A program made the translations under genes and the position numbers. A stretch of DNA of 64,000 nt from Marinimicrobium alkaliphilum (lineage in GTDB: Bacteria; Pseudomonadota; Gammaproteobacteria; Pseudomonadales; Cellvibrionaceae), in contig NZ_QGMQ01000004.1 of assembly GCF_003259155.1 (NCBI RefSeq), positions 1 to 64,000 on the forward strand, read 5' to 3'. Shown one piece after another: positions 9,786 to 19,303 of this stretch. The notes under the pieces were generated by a model, which saw only the letters and a list, made by a program, of their open reading frames with translations, was not told where the DNA came from and made no database searches. Position 1 is the first letter of the stretch; each line of letters begins with the position of its first letter.

Positions 9786-9875
9786 GTGATCCGTCAGCGT
9801 GGTGCCGAGCTATACCCAAGTCGGCACCCACTGTGGTTACCCCGTCTCGATAATCAACGTCCAGGGAGAATTTGC

Positions 9876-11312
9876 ATGTCTCATACAGTAGAAAAAATCG
9901 GCGGCACGTCGATGAGCCAATACGAAGCCGTGCGCGACAACGTCATCAAGCGCAATGGTTCGTCCAAAGAATTGTATAACCGTATGTTTGTGGTGTCTGC
10001 CTATGGTGGCATTACCGACTTGTTGTTGGAAAACAAGAAGAATGGCCAGCCGGGCGTTTACGGTATGTTTTCCAGTAGCGATGACGACGATCCGTGGATG
10101 GAGGCTTTTGAGCGGCTGCGTGCACGTATCGATGAACTCAATGCCGGCTTCTTCGGCGAAGGCGATCTGCGCAAAAAGGCTGACAAGTTTATCGGCGAGC
10201 GCCTTGACGACGCCGAACGCAGCCTGACCTATTTGCAGCGCTTGTGTCAGCACGGCCATTTTGAGCTGGACTCACACCTGTTTACGGTGCGCGAGATGCT
10301 CGCAAGCATTGGCGAGGCCCACAGCGCCTGGAGCATGACGCATCTGTTGCAGCGCGATGGCGTCAATGCCTGTTTTGTCGACCTCTCAGGTTGGAAGGCC
10401 GAGGAGGCTCTGCCGCTTGACGATATGATCAAGAAGCAACTTGAAAAGATTGATGTCACCAAGCAGTTGCCGATCGTTACCGGTTATACCCACTGCAAAG
10501 AAGGGTTGATGGGCACTTTCGATCGCGGCTATAGCGAGATGACGTTCAGTCGTATGGCTGTCGTGTCGGGTGCCAGCGAAGCGGTGATCCACAAAGAGTA
10601 CCATTTGAGCAGTGCCGACCCGCGTCTGGTAGGTGACGATAAGGTTGTGCCTATTGGGCGTACCAACTACGATGTCGCCGATCAGTTGGCGAACCTGGGC
10701 ATGGAAGCGATTCATCCCCGTGCCGCTAAAGGCCTGCGTCAGGCGGAAATTGCCCTGCGTATCAAAAACACGTTCGATCCGGATCATCAGGGTACCCTGA
10801 TCACCGGTGACTACGTCAGTGATACGCCCCGTGTAGAGATTATTGCCGGGCGCAAGAAGCTCTACGCCATCGAGTTCTTTGATCAGGATATGATGGGCAG
10901 TATCGACAAGTACGATTCCACGATTCTGGCGGCGATTGCGCGCTTCAAGGCGCATGTGGTGAGCAAGGATATGAATGCCAACACCATTACCCATTACGTT
11001 GCCGGCAACCTGAAAACCATCAACCGGATCCGCACGCTGTTGCAGGAAAAATACCCGGATGCGGAAGTCGACACCCGTAAAGTGGCGGTGGTTTCCGCCA
11101 TTGGCAGTGACATGAAGGTGCCGGGCATGCTGGCCAAAACTGTGTCGGCGCTGTCTGAGGTCAACATCAGTGTGCTGGCGATGCACCAGTCAATTCGTCA
11201 GGTGGATATGCAGTTTGTGATCGATGAAGACGACTATGATGAGGCGGTCAAAAGTCTGCACCGTTGCCTGATTGAGGTGCATGACCACGGAAGCGCCATA
11301 TGCGTTGCCTGA
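9876..11312 (+). CDS. ask: Ectoine-specific aspartate kinase (Ask_Ect)
   Basis: Aspartate kinase phosphorylates L-aspartate, feeding aspartate-semialdehyde into ectoine. The N-terminus MSHTVEKIGGTSMSQYEA (start ATG 9876, ribosome binding site AGGGAGA at 9863-9869) carries KIGGTSMS, the form of the kinase motif seen in Ask_Ect enzymes attached to ectoine operons, instead of the usual KFGGTS. The kinase domain is followed by C-terminal ACT-type regulatory sequence (about residues 400-478: VAVVSAIGSDMKVPGMLAKT, MQFVIDEDDYDEAVKSL). The 478-residue length fits the family. Ask_Ect enzymes are typically poorly feedback-inhibited, which suits high ectoine flux; that property is family knowledge, not visible here. 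The 3' end overlaps the next gene by 13 bp. Confidence 0.93.
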   Translation: MSHTVEKIGGTSMSQYEAVRDNVIKRNGSSKELYNRMFVVSAYGGITDLLLENKKNGQPGVYGMFSSSDDDDPWMEAFERLRARIDELNAGFFGEGDLRKKADKFIGERLDDAERSLTYLQRLCQHGHFELDSHLFTVREMLASIGEAHSAWSMTHLLQRDGVNACFVDLSGWKAEEALPLDDMIKKQLEKIDVTKQLPIVTGYTHCKEGLMGTFDRGYSEMTFSRMAVVSGASEAVIHKEYHLSSADPRLVGDDKVVPIGRTNYDVADQLANLGMEAIHPRAAKGLRQAEIALRIKNTFDPDHQGTLITGDYVSDTPRVEIIAGRKKLYAIEFFDQDMMGSIDKYDSTILAAIARFKAHVVSKDMNANTITHYVAGNLKTINRIRTLLQEKYPDAEVDTRKVAVVSAIGSDMKVPGMLAKTVSALSEVNISVLAMHQSIRQVDMQFVIDEDDYDEAVKSLHRCLIEVHDHGSAICVA

Positions 11313-12196
11313 TCGCGCTTGTTGCGCTGTTTGTGGCCGCCCATGGGTGGGCGGCTGAGTCCGAGCCTGATGAGTTTGAGGAAAATCGTCGTGTTGCACA
11401 GGCGGTCGATGAGCTTGGCGAACCGCTCTACAGCCCGTTTATCGAACGCTATGTGCTGGATGAGCTCAAACAGCTGCGCGTGGATATGGCCAATGTCCGC
11501 GTTGAACTGATTCAACAGGTGGTTGACCGCGAAATCGACTCCATCGATCGGGGTGTGACCTACGCGACCAACACCATCACCTATTTCTTCTATCTTATTG
11601 CCGGTGTCAGTTCCATTCTGGTGGTGGTGGGCTGGACGTCGATTCGTGACATCAAAGAAAAAATGGGCAATCTGGCCGATGAAGAAGTGGGCAAGTTGGT
11701 CGACGTTTACGAGGCGCGCTTGCGCAGCATCGAGAAGCAGCTGACCCAGAAGACCCGCCACATTGATGCCAACCGGGAAGAAATCGAGCGAACCCAGGAA
11801 ATGCATGCCCTTTGGTTGCGAGCGGGACTGGAGAACTCGGCGGCCAACAAAATCGCGATTTACGATCAGATTTTGGCCACCAAGCCCAACGATACCGAGG
11901 CGCTGACCTACAAGGCCGATGCCGTACTGGAGCTGGGTGAGCCCCAGTGGGCGATCAACCTGTGCCACCAGGCCCTGAGTATCGACAAGGGTAATGCCCA
12001 TGCCTTTTATCAATTGGCGTGCGCGCATACGGTGCTCGAGCACTATGACGAGGCCATCCAGTATTTGGCCGAGGCCTTGCGCTTCTCGGAGAGTTACCTC
12101 GACGAGATTTTACAGGAGCCTGCGCTTCAGCCCCTGGCCGAGCTGCCGGCATTCCAGGAACTGGTGGGTGAGCGCGGTCATGATGCCAGTACCTGA
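11300..12196 (+). CDS. Membrane-anchored TPR protein in the ectoine operon
   Basis: A 298-residue protein with a signal peptide (MRCLIALVALFVAAHGWAAE). A predicted amphipathic/coiled region comes next (about 30-90), then one transmembrane helix (about 92-115, YFFYLIAGVSSILVVVGW), a coiled coil (about 120-175, with EKQLTQKTRHIDANREEIE) and a C-terminal TPR domain (about 180-280: EALTYKADAVLELGEPQWAI, AHAFYQLACAHTVLEHYDEA). The start codon lies inside the ask coding sequence (13-bp overlap), so it is translationally coupled to the ectoine genes. No family name or function is recognised. A role in osmotic sensing or in assembling a membrane complex is conceivable from context only. Confidence 0.8.
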   Translation: MRCLIALVALFVAAHGWAAESEPDEFEENRRVAQAVDELGEPLYSPFIERYVLDELKQLRVDMANVRVELIQQVVDREIDSIDRGVTYATNTITYFFYLIAGVSSILVVVGWTSIRDIKEKMGNLADEEVGKLVDVYEARLRSIEKQLTQKTRHIDANREEIERTQEMHALWLRAGLENSAANKIAIYDQILATKPNDTEALTYKADAVLELGEPQWAINLCHQALSIDKGNAHAFYQLACAHTVLEHYDEAIQYLAEALRFSESYLDEILQEPALQPLAELPAFQELVGERGHDAST

Positions 12197-12223
12197 TCCC
12201 TTGATGTTTTTGGAGACTGGCCA

Positions 12224-13198
12224 ATGATGCGCGCCTATCGGGTTCATAAGCATGGCGATGAAAGTTTTCTGACACTGGAAAATGTCCCGGTGCCCGAGCC
12301 TGGGCCCGGGGAAGTGCGGGTTGCCCACCGGGCAGTGGGTGTCAATTTTATCGACATCTACCACCGCAGCGGTCTTTATCCGCTGCCGTTGCCCACGGGC
12401 ATTGGCCTTGAGGCCGCCGGAGAAATTGATGCCGTGGGCGAGGGCGTCGAGGGTTGGCGGCAGGGGGATCGTGTCGCCTATGCAGGTGGTCCGCCCGGCG
12501 CCTACGCCGACGGCCACGTGGTCAAGGCCGAGCAACTGATTCGCCTGCCCGAGAGTGTCAGTTTTGAGCAGGCGGCAGCCCTGATGCTGAAAGGCCTGAC
12601 CAGTGCTTATTTATTGCATGAGACTTATCCGGTGAAAGCCGGAGAGACCATTCTCTGGCACGCTGCCGCTGGTGGGGTAGGCCTGATTGCCTGTCAGTGG
12701 GCCAAAGCCCTGGGTGTACGGGTTATCGGCACCGCCGGTTCGCCCGCCAAGGCCGAGTTGGCGCGAGCCAATGGCTGCGACGAGGTCATTCTGTATGATC
12801 GGGAAGATGTGGCCAGTCGCGTGCGTGAGTTGACCGGTGGCCGCGGTGTACCAGTGGTGTACGATTCCGTGGGCAAGGATACTTTCGACGCTTCACTCGA
12901 TTGTCTCGCGCCGCGCGGACTCATGGTGAGCTACGGCAATGCCTCGGGTGCGGTGACCGATTTCAGCCCGCTGCGGCTGGCTCAAAAGGGCTCTCTCTAC
13001 CTGACCCGTCCGACCCTGGCGCACTACGCGAGTACGCCAGCGGAGCGCCAGGCGCTCGCCGACAAGCTCTTTTCGGCGCTGGACAAAGGGTGGATCGAGG
13101 TCGCGATCAATCATCGCTACGCCCTGAGTGAGGCCGCCAGCGCGCAGCGGGCTCTGGCGCGGCGCGAAACCACCGGCGCGAGCGTACTGATTCCCTGA
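12224..13198 (+). CDS. qor: NADPH:quinone reductase (zeta-crystallin type)
   Basis: A 324-residue medium-chain dehydrogenase/reductase of the quinone oxidoreductase family. The N-terminal GroES-like domain includes GVNFIDIYHRSGLYPLPLP and GLEAAGEIDAVGEGV. The Rossmann domain has the NADPH-binding signature HAAAGGVGLIACQWAKALG (residues about 146-164) and YDSVGKDTFDASLDCL. There are no zinc-ligand cysteines, as expected for this group. It starts 27 bp after the TPR gene and may belong to the same transcript, although its function, one-electron reduction of quinones with NADPH, has no obvious link to ectoine. ATG 12224 or 12227 could be the start. Confidence 0.92.
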   Translation: MMRAYRVHKHGDESFLTLENVPVPEPGPGEVRVAHRAVGVNFIDIYHRSGLYPLPLPTGIGLEAAGEIDAVGEGVEGWRQGDRVAYAGGPPGAYADGHVVKAEQLIRLPESVSFEQAAALMLKGLTSAYLLHETYPVKAGETILWHAAAGGVGLIACQWAKALGVRVIGTAGSPAKAELARANGCDEVILYDREDVASRVRELTGGRGVPVVYDSVGKDTFDASLDCLAPRGLMVSYGNASGAVTDFSPLRLAQKGSLYLTRPTLAHYASTPAERQALADKLFSALDKGWIEVAINHRYALSEAASAQRALARRETTGASVLIP

Positions 13199-13278
13199 CG
13201 CGCAAGACTGTATGGCGCGTCACAGATGGTGTATAACAGGGCGTTAACGATAGAGACAGCAGGGCAGGAGAGGTCAGT

Positions 13279-14199
13279 ATGCCATCGGGTTTCGGGACAA
13301 AATTGGTGATCGCGATTTCGTCGCGCGCGCTCTTCAACCTGAATGAAAGTCACCGGGTGTTTGAAAGTGAGGGGCTTGAGGCCTACTCCCAGTACCAGAT
13401 TGACCACGAAGATCAGGTGCTTGAGCCCGGCGATGCTTTTCCCATGGTGCAAAAACTGCTTCGTCTCAACGATCATCTCGATGGCGACCCCCGGGTCGAG
13501 GTGATTCTGCTTTCGCGCAACAGTGCCGATACCGGCCTGCGCGTGTTCAACTCCATTGAACACTACGGCCTGCCCATCACCCGGGCGGCCTTCTGCAGTG
13601 GCAACAGCCCCTACCGCTATATCAGTGCCTTTGGTTGTCACCTGTTCCTTTCGACGGACAGCGAAGATGTGCGCCACGCGCTCGATCAGGGCGTGGCGGC
13701 GGCCACCCTGATGCCCTCCGGCGCCCGCCATGGCAATGACGACCAGCTGCGCTTTGCTTTTGATGGCGACGCGGTGCTGTTTTCCGATGAGGCCGAGCAG
13801 ATATTCAAGAGTCAGGGCCTGAACGCCTTTACCGAGAGCGAGAAAGCCTCCGCCAAAACGCCGCTGAGCGGTGGGCCGTTCAAGGCCTTTCTGTCGGCGC
13901 TGCACGGACTCCAGAGCGAGTTCTCCGAGGCGCGCTGCCCGATTCGTACCGCCCTGGTTACCGCGCGCTCGGCGCCGGCACACGAGCGGGTCATTCGCAC
14001 CCTGCGGGCCTGGAACATCCGCATCGACGAGTCCATGTTCCTGGGAGGCCTGCCCAAAGGCGAGTTCCTGAAGGCCTATGGGGCGGATGTCTTTTTTGAC
14101 GATCAACAGACCCACTGCGACTCGGCCAGCGAGCATGTGGCCACCGGCCACGTACCGCACGGGGTCGCAAATCGGCCGCTGGAGAAAAATTCACCATAA
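13279..14199 (+). CDS. 5'-nucleotidase (cytosolic NT5C1-like)
   Basis: A 306-residue protein matching the bacterial members of the cytosolic 5'-nucleotidase family (PF06189 type). Visible family text includes LVIAISSRALFNLNESHRVF at the N-terminus, NSADTGLRVFNSIEHYGLPI with ITRAAFCSGNSP after it, LRFAFDGDAVLFSDEAEQIF (Asp-rich, HAD-like) and ALVTARSAPAHERVIRTLR. These enzymes dephosphorylate nucleoside 5'-monophosphates in the cytoplasm. An AGGAGAGG ribosome binding site at 13266-13273 supports the start. It appears monocistronic. It ends KNSP just before the 190-bp leader of cysB. Confidence 0.88.
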   Translation: MPSGFGTKLVIAISSRALFNLNESHRVFESEGLEAYSQYQIDHEDQVLEPGDAFPMVQKLLRLNDHLDGDPRVEVILLSRNSADTGLRVFNSIEHYGLPITRAAFCSGNSPYRYISAFGCHLFLSTDSEDVRHALDQGVAAATLMPSGARHGNDDQLRFAFDGDAVLFSDEAEQIFKSQGLNAFTESEKASAKTPLSGGPFKAFLSALHGLQSEFSEARCPIRTALVTARSAPAHERVIRTLRAWNIRIDESMFLGGLPKGEFLKAYGADVFFDDQQTHCDSASEHVATGHVPHGVANRPLEKNSP

Positions 14200-14344
14200 A
14201 TAACGTTGAAGTTTGTGCCAAAGCTGTCGATATGGTCTAAAGTTATCCTATAAGCCAGTAGAGGCCGTTTTCGCGACCGCTGGTAATCATTTGGAATAAG
14301 CACTATTCTACAGAAGAATAATTGTTGTTATTTTTATAACGTGA

Positions 14345-15364
<1,020 letters not shown>

Positions 15365-15378
15365 TCCCCCTCTTTTAT

Positions 15379-15396
15379 GCCCCGGTCCGCCGGGGC
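15379..15396 (+). terminator. Probable terminator after cysB
   Basis: A 7-bp GC stem, GCCCCGG / CCGGGGC, with a TCCG loop starts 14 bp after the cysB stop and is followed by TAAAAAATTTT. The T-run comes late, so efficiency on the plus strand is uncertain. Confidence 0.5.
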
Positions 15397-15437
15397 TAAA
15401 AAATTTTCACCGCCAGTGATCCAGGCCGCTTGAAAAA

Positions 15438-15486
15438 TTGTACAACCCTAGTAATGAGTACAGTTATTTCAGCCTATGCTTGTACA
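15438..15486 (+). promoter_or_regulatory. Putative LitR/PplR-type operator and promoter (TGTACA repeats)
   Basis: TGTACA occurs at 15439-15444 and again at 15481-15486; between them AGTACA at 15457-15462 sits exactly 12 bases after the first. The spacing TGTACA-N12-(A)GTACA matches the operator reported for light-responsive LitR/PplR MerR-type regulators of Pseudomonas, recalled as T(G/A)TACA-N12-TGTACA. TTGTAC at 15438 could be the -35 element, with a weak GTTATT -10 at 15463, so bound protein would occlude RNA polymerase. The second gene of the downstream cluster encodes such a regulator. Confidence 0.6.
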
Positions 15487-15515
15487 AACGGTGAGTGGAG
15501 ATAAAGGGCGGTTTT

Positions 15516-16469
15516 ATGACCAAGATTCCTGTTGGGGTGAGTGAGTGTCTGTTGGGCGAGCCGGTACGCTACAACGGCGGTCATAAGCACTTCCGTTACC
15601 TGACGCGGGTACTGAGTGATTACCTGGAACTCTATCCTGCCTGTCCGGAAGTTGCGATCGGGCTGGGTGTCCCCCGGGACCCGATTCACCTGCTCGCCAC
15701 CGATAAGGGCACCCGAGTCGTCGGCGCCAAGGATCACGGGTTTGATGTCACCGAGCCACTGGCGGCCGAGGCCGAGCGGGTCGCCGATACGCTGCCACAG
15801 CTCTGCGGCTATATCTTGATGCAAAAATCGCCGAGTTGCGGTGTCTACAACATCAAGCGCTATCGCAGCAATGGTTACCCCCAGGATAACGATGGCCGGG
15901 GTGCGTTTGCCGCCCGCCTGATGGAGCGGATGCCGCTTTTGCCGGTTGAAGAGGCCGGCCGGCTCAACGACCCGGCACTGCGGGAAAATTTCATAACCCG
16001 GGTATTCGCCTATCACGACTTCCAGCAGTCGGTCGGTGACAACCCAAAAGCCCGGGTGTTGATCGATTTCTGGTCCCGTTACAAGTATCTGGTGATGGCG
16101 CACCATCCGGAAAGCTACCGGGCGATTGGGCGACTGCTGGCGGATCTGTCGGGGCCGGACTTGCGTGGGATCACCGCCGAGCTCAAGGCGCTGCTGATGA
16201 CCGCACTGAGCAAACATGCCGGGCGCAAAGGTCACACCAACACCCTGATGCACCTGCGCGGCTACCTGCGCGAGCAGCTCGACAGCGACGAGCGCGAGGA
16301 GCTGGGGGACGTGATTGAGGCGTATCGCAGCGGTGAAGTTCCACTGGTGGTGCCCATGACCTTGCTTAAACACTATCTGCGCAAGGTGGATTTCCCTTAC
16401 CTGGAGCAGCAGCGCTACTGGGCTCCTTACCCGGATAAACTGGGGTTGCGTAATGTCAGTGTTGATTGA
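15516..16469 (+). CDS. DUF523/DUF1722 protein (YbgA-like)
   Basis: A 317-residue two-domain protein. The N-terminal DUF523 domain has VGVSECLLGEPVRYNGGHK, CPEVAIGLGVPRDPIHL and MQKSPSCGVYNIKRY, with conserved Cys residues; the C-terminal DUF1722 (YbgA) domain has FQQSVGDNPKARVLIDFWSR and KYLVMAHHPESYR. ATG 15516 is preferred because AAAGGGCGG at 15503-15511 precedes it. The molecular activity is not established. In many gammaproteobacteria this gene lies beside photolyase (E. coli ybgA-phr), and the same pairing occurs here. It is the first gene of a long overlapping cluster controlled from the TGTACA promoter. Confidence 0.9.
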   Translation: MTKIPVGVSECLLGEPVRYNGGHKHFRYLTRVLSDYLELYPACPEVAIGLGVPRDPIHLLATDKGTRVVGAKDHGFDVTEPLAAEAERVADTLPQLCGYILMQKSPSCGVYNIKRYRSNGYPQDNDGRGAFAARLMERMPLLPVEEAGRLNDPALRENFITRVFAYHDFQQSVGDNPKARVLIDFWSRYKYLVMAHHPESYRAIGRLLADLSGPDLRGITAELKALLMTALSKHAGRKGHTNTLMHLRGYLREQLDSDEREELGDVIEAYRSGEVPLVVPMTLLKHYLRKVDFPYLEQQRYWAPYPDKLGLRNVSVD

Positions 16470-17415
16470 AACACCGTCCACGGGGGCGCTCAGCACCGAC
16501 AGCGACGCGCACATCCCGATTCGGGAGGTGTCACGCGTGACCGGTGTCAACAGCGTGACCCTGCGAGCCTGGGAGCGTCGTTACGGGCTCCTGAAGCCGT
16601 TGCGTACGCCCAAAGGGCATCGTCTTTACCGGCGAGCAGATATTGAACGTATTCAAACCATTCAGTCCTGGCTCGCGCGCGGGGTCAGCGTCGGCAAGCT
16701 GCGCGACTTGTTGGGGCAGGCCGCTTGGGCGGGGCAGGGCGAAACGCCCGGGCAGGCTGCGGACTGGCGCGAATTGATTGACCAATGGCTTGGCGACTTG
16801 CGTCAGTTGCGCCGCGCCAAGCTCAAGGGCCGGCTGCGGGATCAGTCCGCCCTTTACCCCCTTGAAGCACTGACCGATGGTCTGTTTATGCCTCTGCTGT
16901 ATCAACACTTGATTGATGGGGCCTATGACATCAGTGCCCAGCGTGTCGCGTTGCAGCAGGTGTTGCGTGAGCATGCCCACGGGCTTTTGCTGCGCCAGCG
17001 ACAGGAGCGGGACGAATCCAGCCGTCTGCTCTTTATCGACTTGCAGTCTGGCCGGGCCGGCCCGCTCGCAGCGATGTTGGCGGGAACCTTGACCCTGCAC
17101 GGGTACAGCGTTGATTTCAGCGAGCGTCTTACCCGTGACGAGTGTATCTATACGCTCGCGCAGCGCCCCTGCAGGGGGCTCTTGTTGTATGGCGATCAAC
17201 ACGAGGCAGACAGCCCGCACTACGTGGCGCACCTGGCTGAACACCTGAGTGTGCCGGTCATGTTTGCCGGACAGCTCACTGGCCTGTACCGCAGTCAGTT
17301 ACCTGAGAGCTGTCAGCTGCTGGGACAGACTCACCGGGAGGTGGTGGCGGCACTGCGCACCCAATGGCCGCTACCCAATGTCCCTGTGACCACGAAGGAG
17401 ATAACGAAACCATGA
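16453..17415 (+). CDS. MerR-family regulator, LitR/PplR-like
   Basis: A 320-residue regulator. Residues about 20-90 form a MerR winged-helix domain (IREVSRVTGVNSVTLRAWER, RYGLLKPLRTPKGHRLYRRA), and the rest resembles the helical and Rossmann halves of a cobalamin-binding domain as in CarH/LitR. The DxHxxG cobalamin motif is not present: the corresponding stretch reads LFIDLQSGRAGPLAAML. This fits the class of LitR-like proteins, such as Pseudomonas PplR, described as B12-independent and acting with a short LOV photoreceptor; no LOV gene is in the window. It overlaps the DUF1722 gene by 17 bp and the next gene by 4 bp, and probably autoregulates from the TGTACA sites. Confidence 0.82.
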   Translation: MSVLIETPSTGALSTDSDAHIPIREVSRVTGVNSVTLRAWERRYGLLKPLRTPKGHRLYRRADIERIQTIQSWLARGVSVGKLRDLLGQAAWAGQGETPGQAADWRELIDQWLGDLRQLRRAKLKGRLRDQSALYPLEALTDGLFMPLLYQHLIDGAYDISAQRVALQQVLREHAHGLLLRQRQERDESSRLLFIDLQSGRAGPLAAMLAGTLTLHGYSVDFSERLTRDECIYTLAQRPCRGLLLYGDQHEADSPHYVAHLAEHLSVPVMFAGQLTGLYRSQLPESCQLLGQTHREVVAALRTQWPLPNVPVTTKEITKP

Positions 17416-17885
17416 CCCTCCCCGAGACCGGTATAGACCTGACAGAGACATCGCCTGCGGCGGCGCTGCGCGCGCTGTATCAACGCTTTGAGCCGGCAAT
17501 ATTGCCCGAGCTGGCGCGCCTGTACCGGGAGGACATCACCTTTATTGACCCGGTTCACGCGCTCAAGGGGCGCGCGGCGCTGGAGGCGTACTTTGCCGAG
17601 ATGATGAATGGACTTGAGCACTGCCAATTTGAGTTTCACGACCAGTTGGAAAGTGTGTCCGGTGATCGTCAGGGGCAAGCGGTATTGACCTGGACCATGC
17701 ACTATCGCTATCCGAAATTGGCAGGCGGACAGGCGCTGACCCTTGAGGGCAACAGCCATATCCGCTTCGATGATGGCATTTACTACCACCGCGACTATTA
17801 CGACCTGGGGGCGATGTTCTACGAGCAGCTGCCGGTTATTGGGCGGGTGGTGAAACAGCTGAAAAAACGTTTGGAGAGCCAATGA
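17412..17885 (+). CDS. SnoaL-like / NTF2-fold protein
   Basis: A 157-residue protein beginning MTLPETGIDLTETSP at ATG 17412, which overlaps the regulator stop as ATGA and has AAGGAG at 17396-17401; an earlier in-frame start lies inside the regulator. The sequence has the alternating pattern of the nuclear transport factor 2 / SnoaL fold (YREDITFIDPVHALKGRAAL, HIRFDDGIYYHRDYYDLGAM). Genes of this type commonly sit between the MerR regulator and photolyase in these clusters. Whether it binds a lipid, a flavin degradation product or a protein is unknown. Confidence 0.8.
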   Translation: MTLPETGIDLTETSPAAALRALYQRFEPAILPELARLYREDITFIDPVHALKGRAALEAYFAEMMNGLEHCQFEFHDQLESVSGDRQGQAVLTWTMHYRYPKLAGGQALTLEGNSHIRFDDGIYYHRDYYDLGAMFYEQLPVIGRVVKQLKKRLESQ

Positions 17886-19300
17886 CAACGCTGGTGTGGC
17901 TGCGCCGGGATCTGCGCCTGGCCGACAATCCTGCCCTCTATCACGCGGCCCAGAAAGGGCCGGTGGCCCTGTGCTACCTACACTGTGACGAATTGGCTCA
18001 GGCCCACAACACCGCGCCGGTTCAGACGGATTTGATTGCGCGCCAGCTGGAGGCACTCGAACAGTCTGCCGGGCAGTGCAATATCCCGTTGTATTTTCTG
18101 CGTGTGGCGGCGCGCGCAGACATTCCCGGAACCCTGGTGACGCTTGCCGGCGAACTGGAAGCGCAACAGCTGTACTTCAACGCCGAGTACCCGCTCGACG
18201 AGTTGGAGCGCGATCGTGCCGTTGCGCGCGCCTGCAAAGCGGCTGAGTTGGGTTTTGAGCGCTTCCACGACCGGGTTGTCGTGCCGCCGGGCGAGCTGCG
18301 CACAGGCAAGGGCGAGCCCTATAAAGTCTTCACACCGTTCAAGCGTGCCTGGTTGGCGTGGGTGAGGCAGGCGGACCTCCGGCCTCTACCTGAACCCGCT
18401 GCTCAGGCGCACCAATCTGTGCGTCGGCCAAGGGCCAGTTGTTCCCGTGAAGCACTTTTTGCCGATGTCCCGCGCCGCAACCTGGCCACTCTCTGGCCTG
18501 CCGGTGAAGGCTTTGCTCGCGATCGACTGCAGGCGTTTGTGACTGATGTGCTTGCGGATTATCAACGCGACCGGGACTTTCCGGCACTGGCGGGTACGTC
18601 GGCGCTATCGCCTTACCTGGCACTGGGTATTCTGTCGCCGCGTCAGTGCATCAGTGCGGCGCTGGCCTCGGTGCAGGGCGAGTGGGATGCGGCAGGACAG
18701 GGCGCGCAAACCTGGATCAGCGAGCTGATCTGGCGCGAGTTCTATCAGCACGTGGCGGTGGATTTCCCGCAGGTGTGTCGGTATCAGCCCATGCAGGCCT
18801 ATACCGAGGCCTTTCCCTGGCGCGCCGACGATGCCGACTTCGCGGCGTGGTGTGAGGGACACACAGGCATTCCCATTGTCGATGCGGCCATGCGTCAACT
18901 GAACCAGACCGGCTGGATGCATAATCGCCTGCGTATGGTCAGCGCCATGTTTCTGACCAAAAACCTGCGTATCGATTGGCGTATGGGCGAAGCCTACTTC
19001 ATGTCGCAACTGATTGATGGCGATTTTGCGGCCAACAACGGTGGCTGGCAATGGAGCGCCTCAACCGGCACTGACGCGGCACCGTATTTCCGGATTTTCA
19101 ATCCCCGCACCCAATCGGAACGCTTCGATCCGAACGGGGATTTCATTCGCCAGTATGTGCCCGAATTGGTGGCGGTGCCGACCAAACAGATCCACGCGCC
19201 GCCCGCGTGCAGTGATTACCCCGCGCCGATTGTCGATCTGTCTGCGAGTCGAAAAGAGACCATAGCCCTGTTTAAATCTCTGGGCGAGTTGAGGAGTTGA
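17882..19300 (+). CDS. phrB: Deoxyribodipyrimidine photolyase
   Basis: A 472-residue class I CPD photolyase. The N-terminal antenna-binding Rossmann domain starts MTTLVWLRRDLRLADNPAL. The C-terminal FAD domain includes QTWISELIWREFYQHV, HTGIPIVDAAMRQLNQTGWM and FAANNGGWQWSASTGTDAAP, with the Trp residues of the electron-transfer chain and substrate pocket. The enzyme uses blue light to split cyclobutane pyrimidine dimers. It is coupled to the upstream gene through ATGA (4-bp overlap), consistent with light-dependent induction of the whole cluster. Confidence 0.96.
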   Translation: MTTLVWLRRDLRLADNPALYHAAQKGPVALCYLHCDELAQAHNTAPVQTDLIARQLEALEQSAGQCNIPLYFLRVAARADIPGTLVTLAGELEAQQLYFNAEYPLDELERDRAVARACKAAELGFERFHDRVVVPPGELRTGKGEPYKVFTPFKRAWLAWVRQADLRPLPEPAAQAHQSVRRPRASCSREALFADVPRRNLATLWPAGEGFARDRLQAFVTDVLADYQRDRDFPALAGTSALSPYLALGILSPRQCISAALASVQGEWDAAGQGAQTWISELIWREFYQHVAVDFPQVCRYQPMQAYTEAFPWRADDADFAAWCEGHTGIPIVDAAMRQLNQTGWMHNRLRMVSAMFLTKNLRIDWRMGEAYFMSQLIDGDFAANNGGWQWSASTGTDAAPYFRIFNPRTQSERFDPNGDFIRQYVPELVAVPTKQIHAPPACSDYPAPIVDLSASRKETIALFKSLGELRS

Positions 19301-19303
19301 TTC

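Noticed and set aside
11313-13198. ectD (ectoine hydroxylase) downstream of ask
   Set aside because: The genes there encode a TPR membrane protein and a quinone oxidoreductase; no Fe(II)/2-oxoglutarate dioxygenase motif is present.
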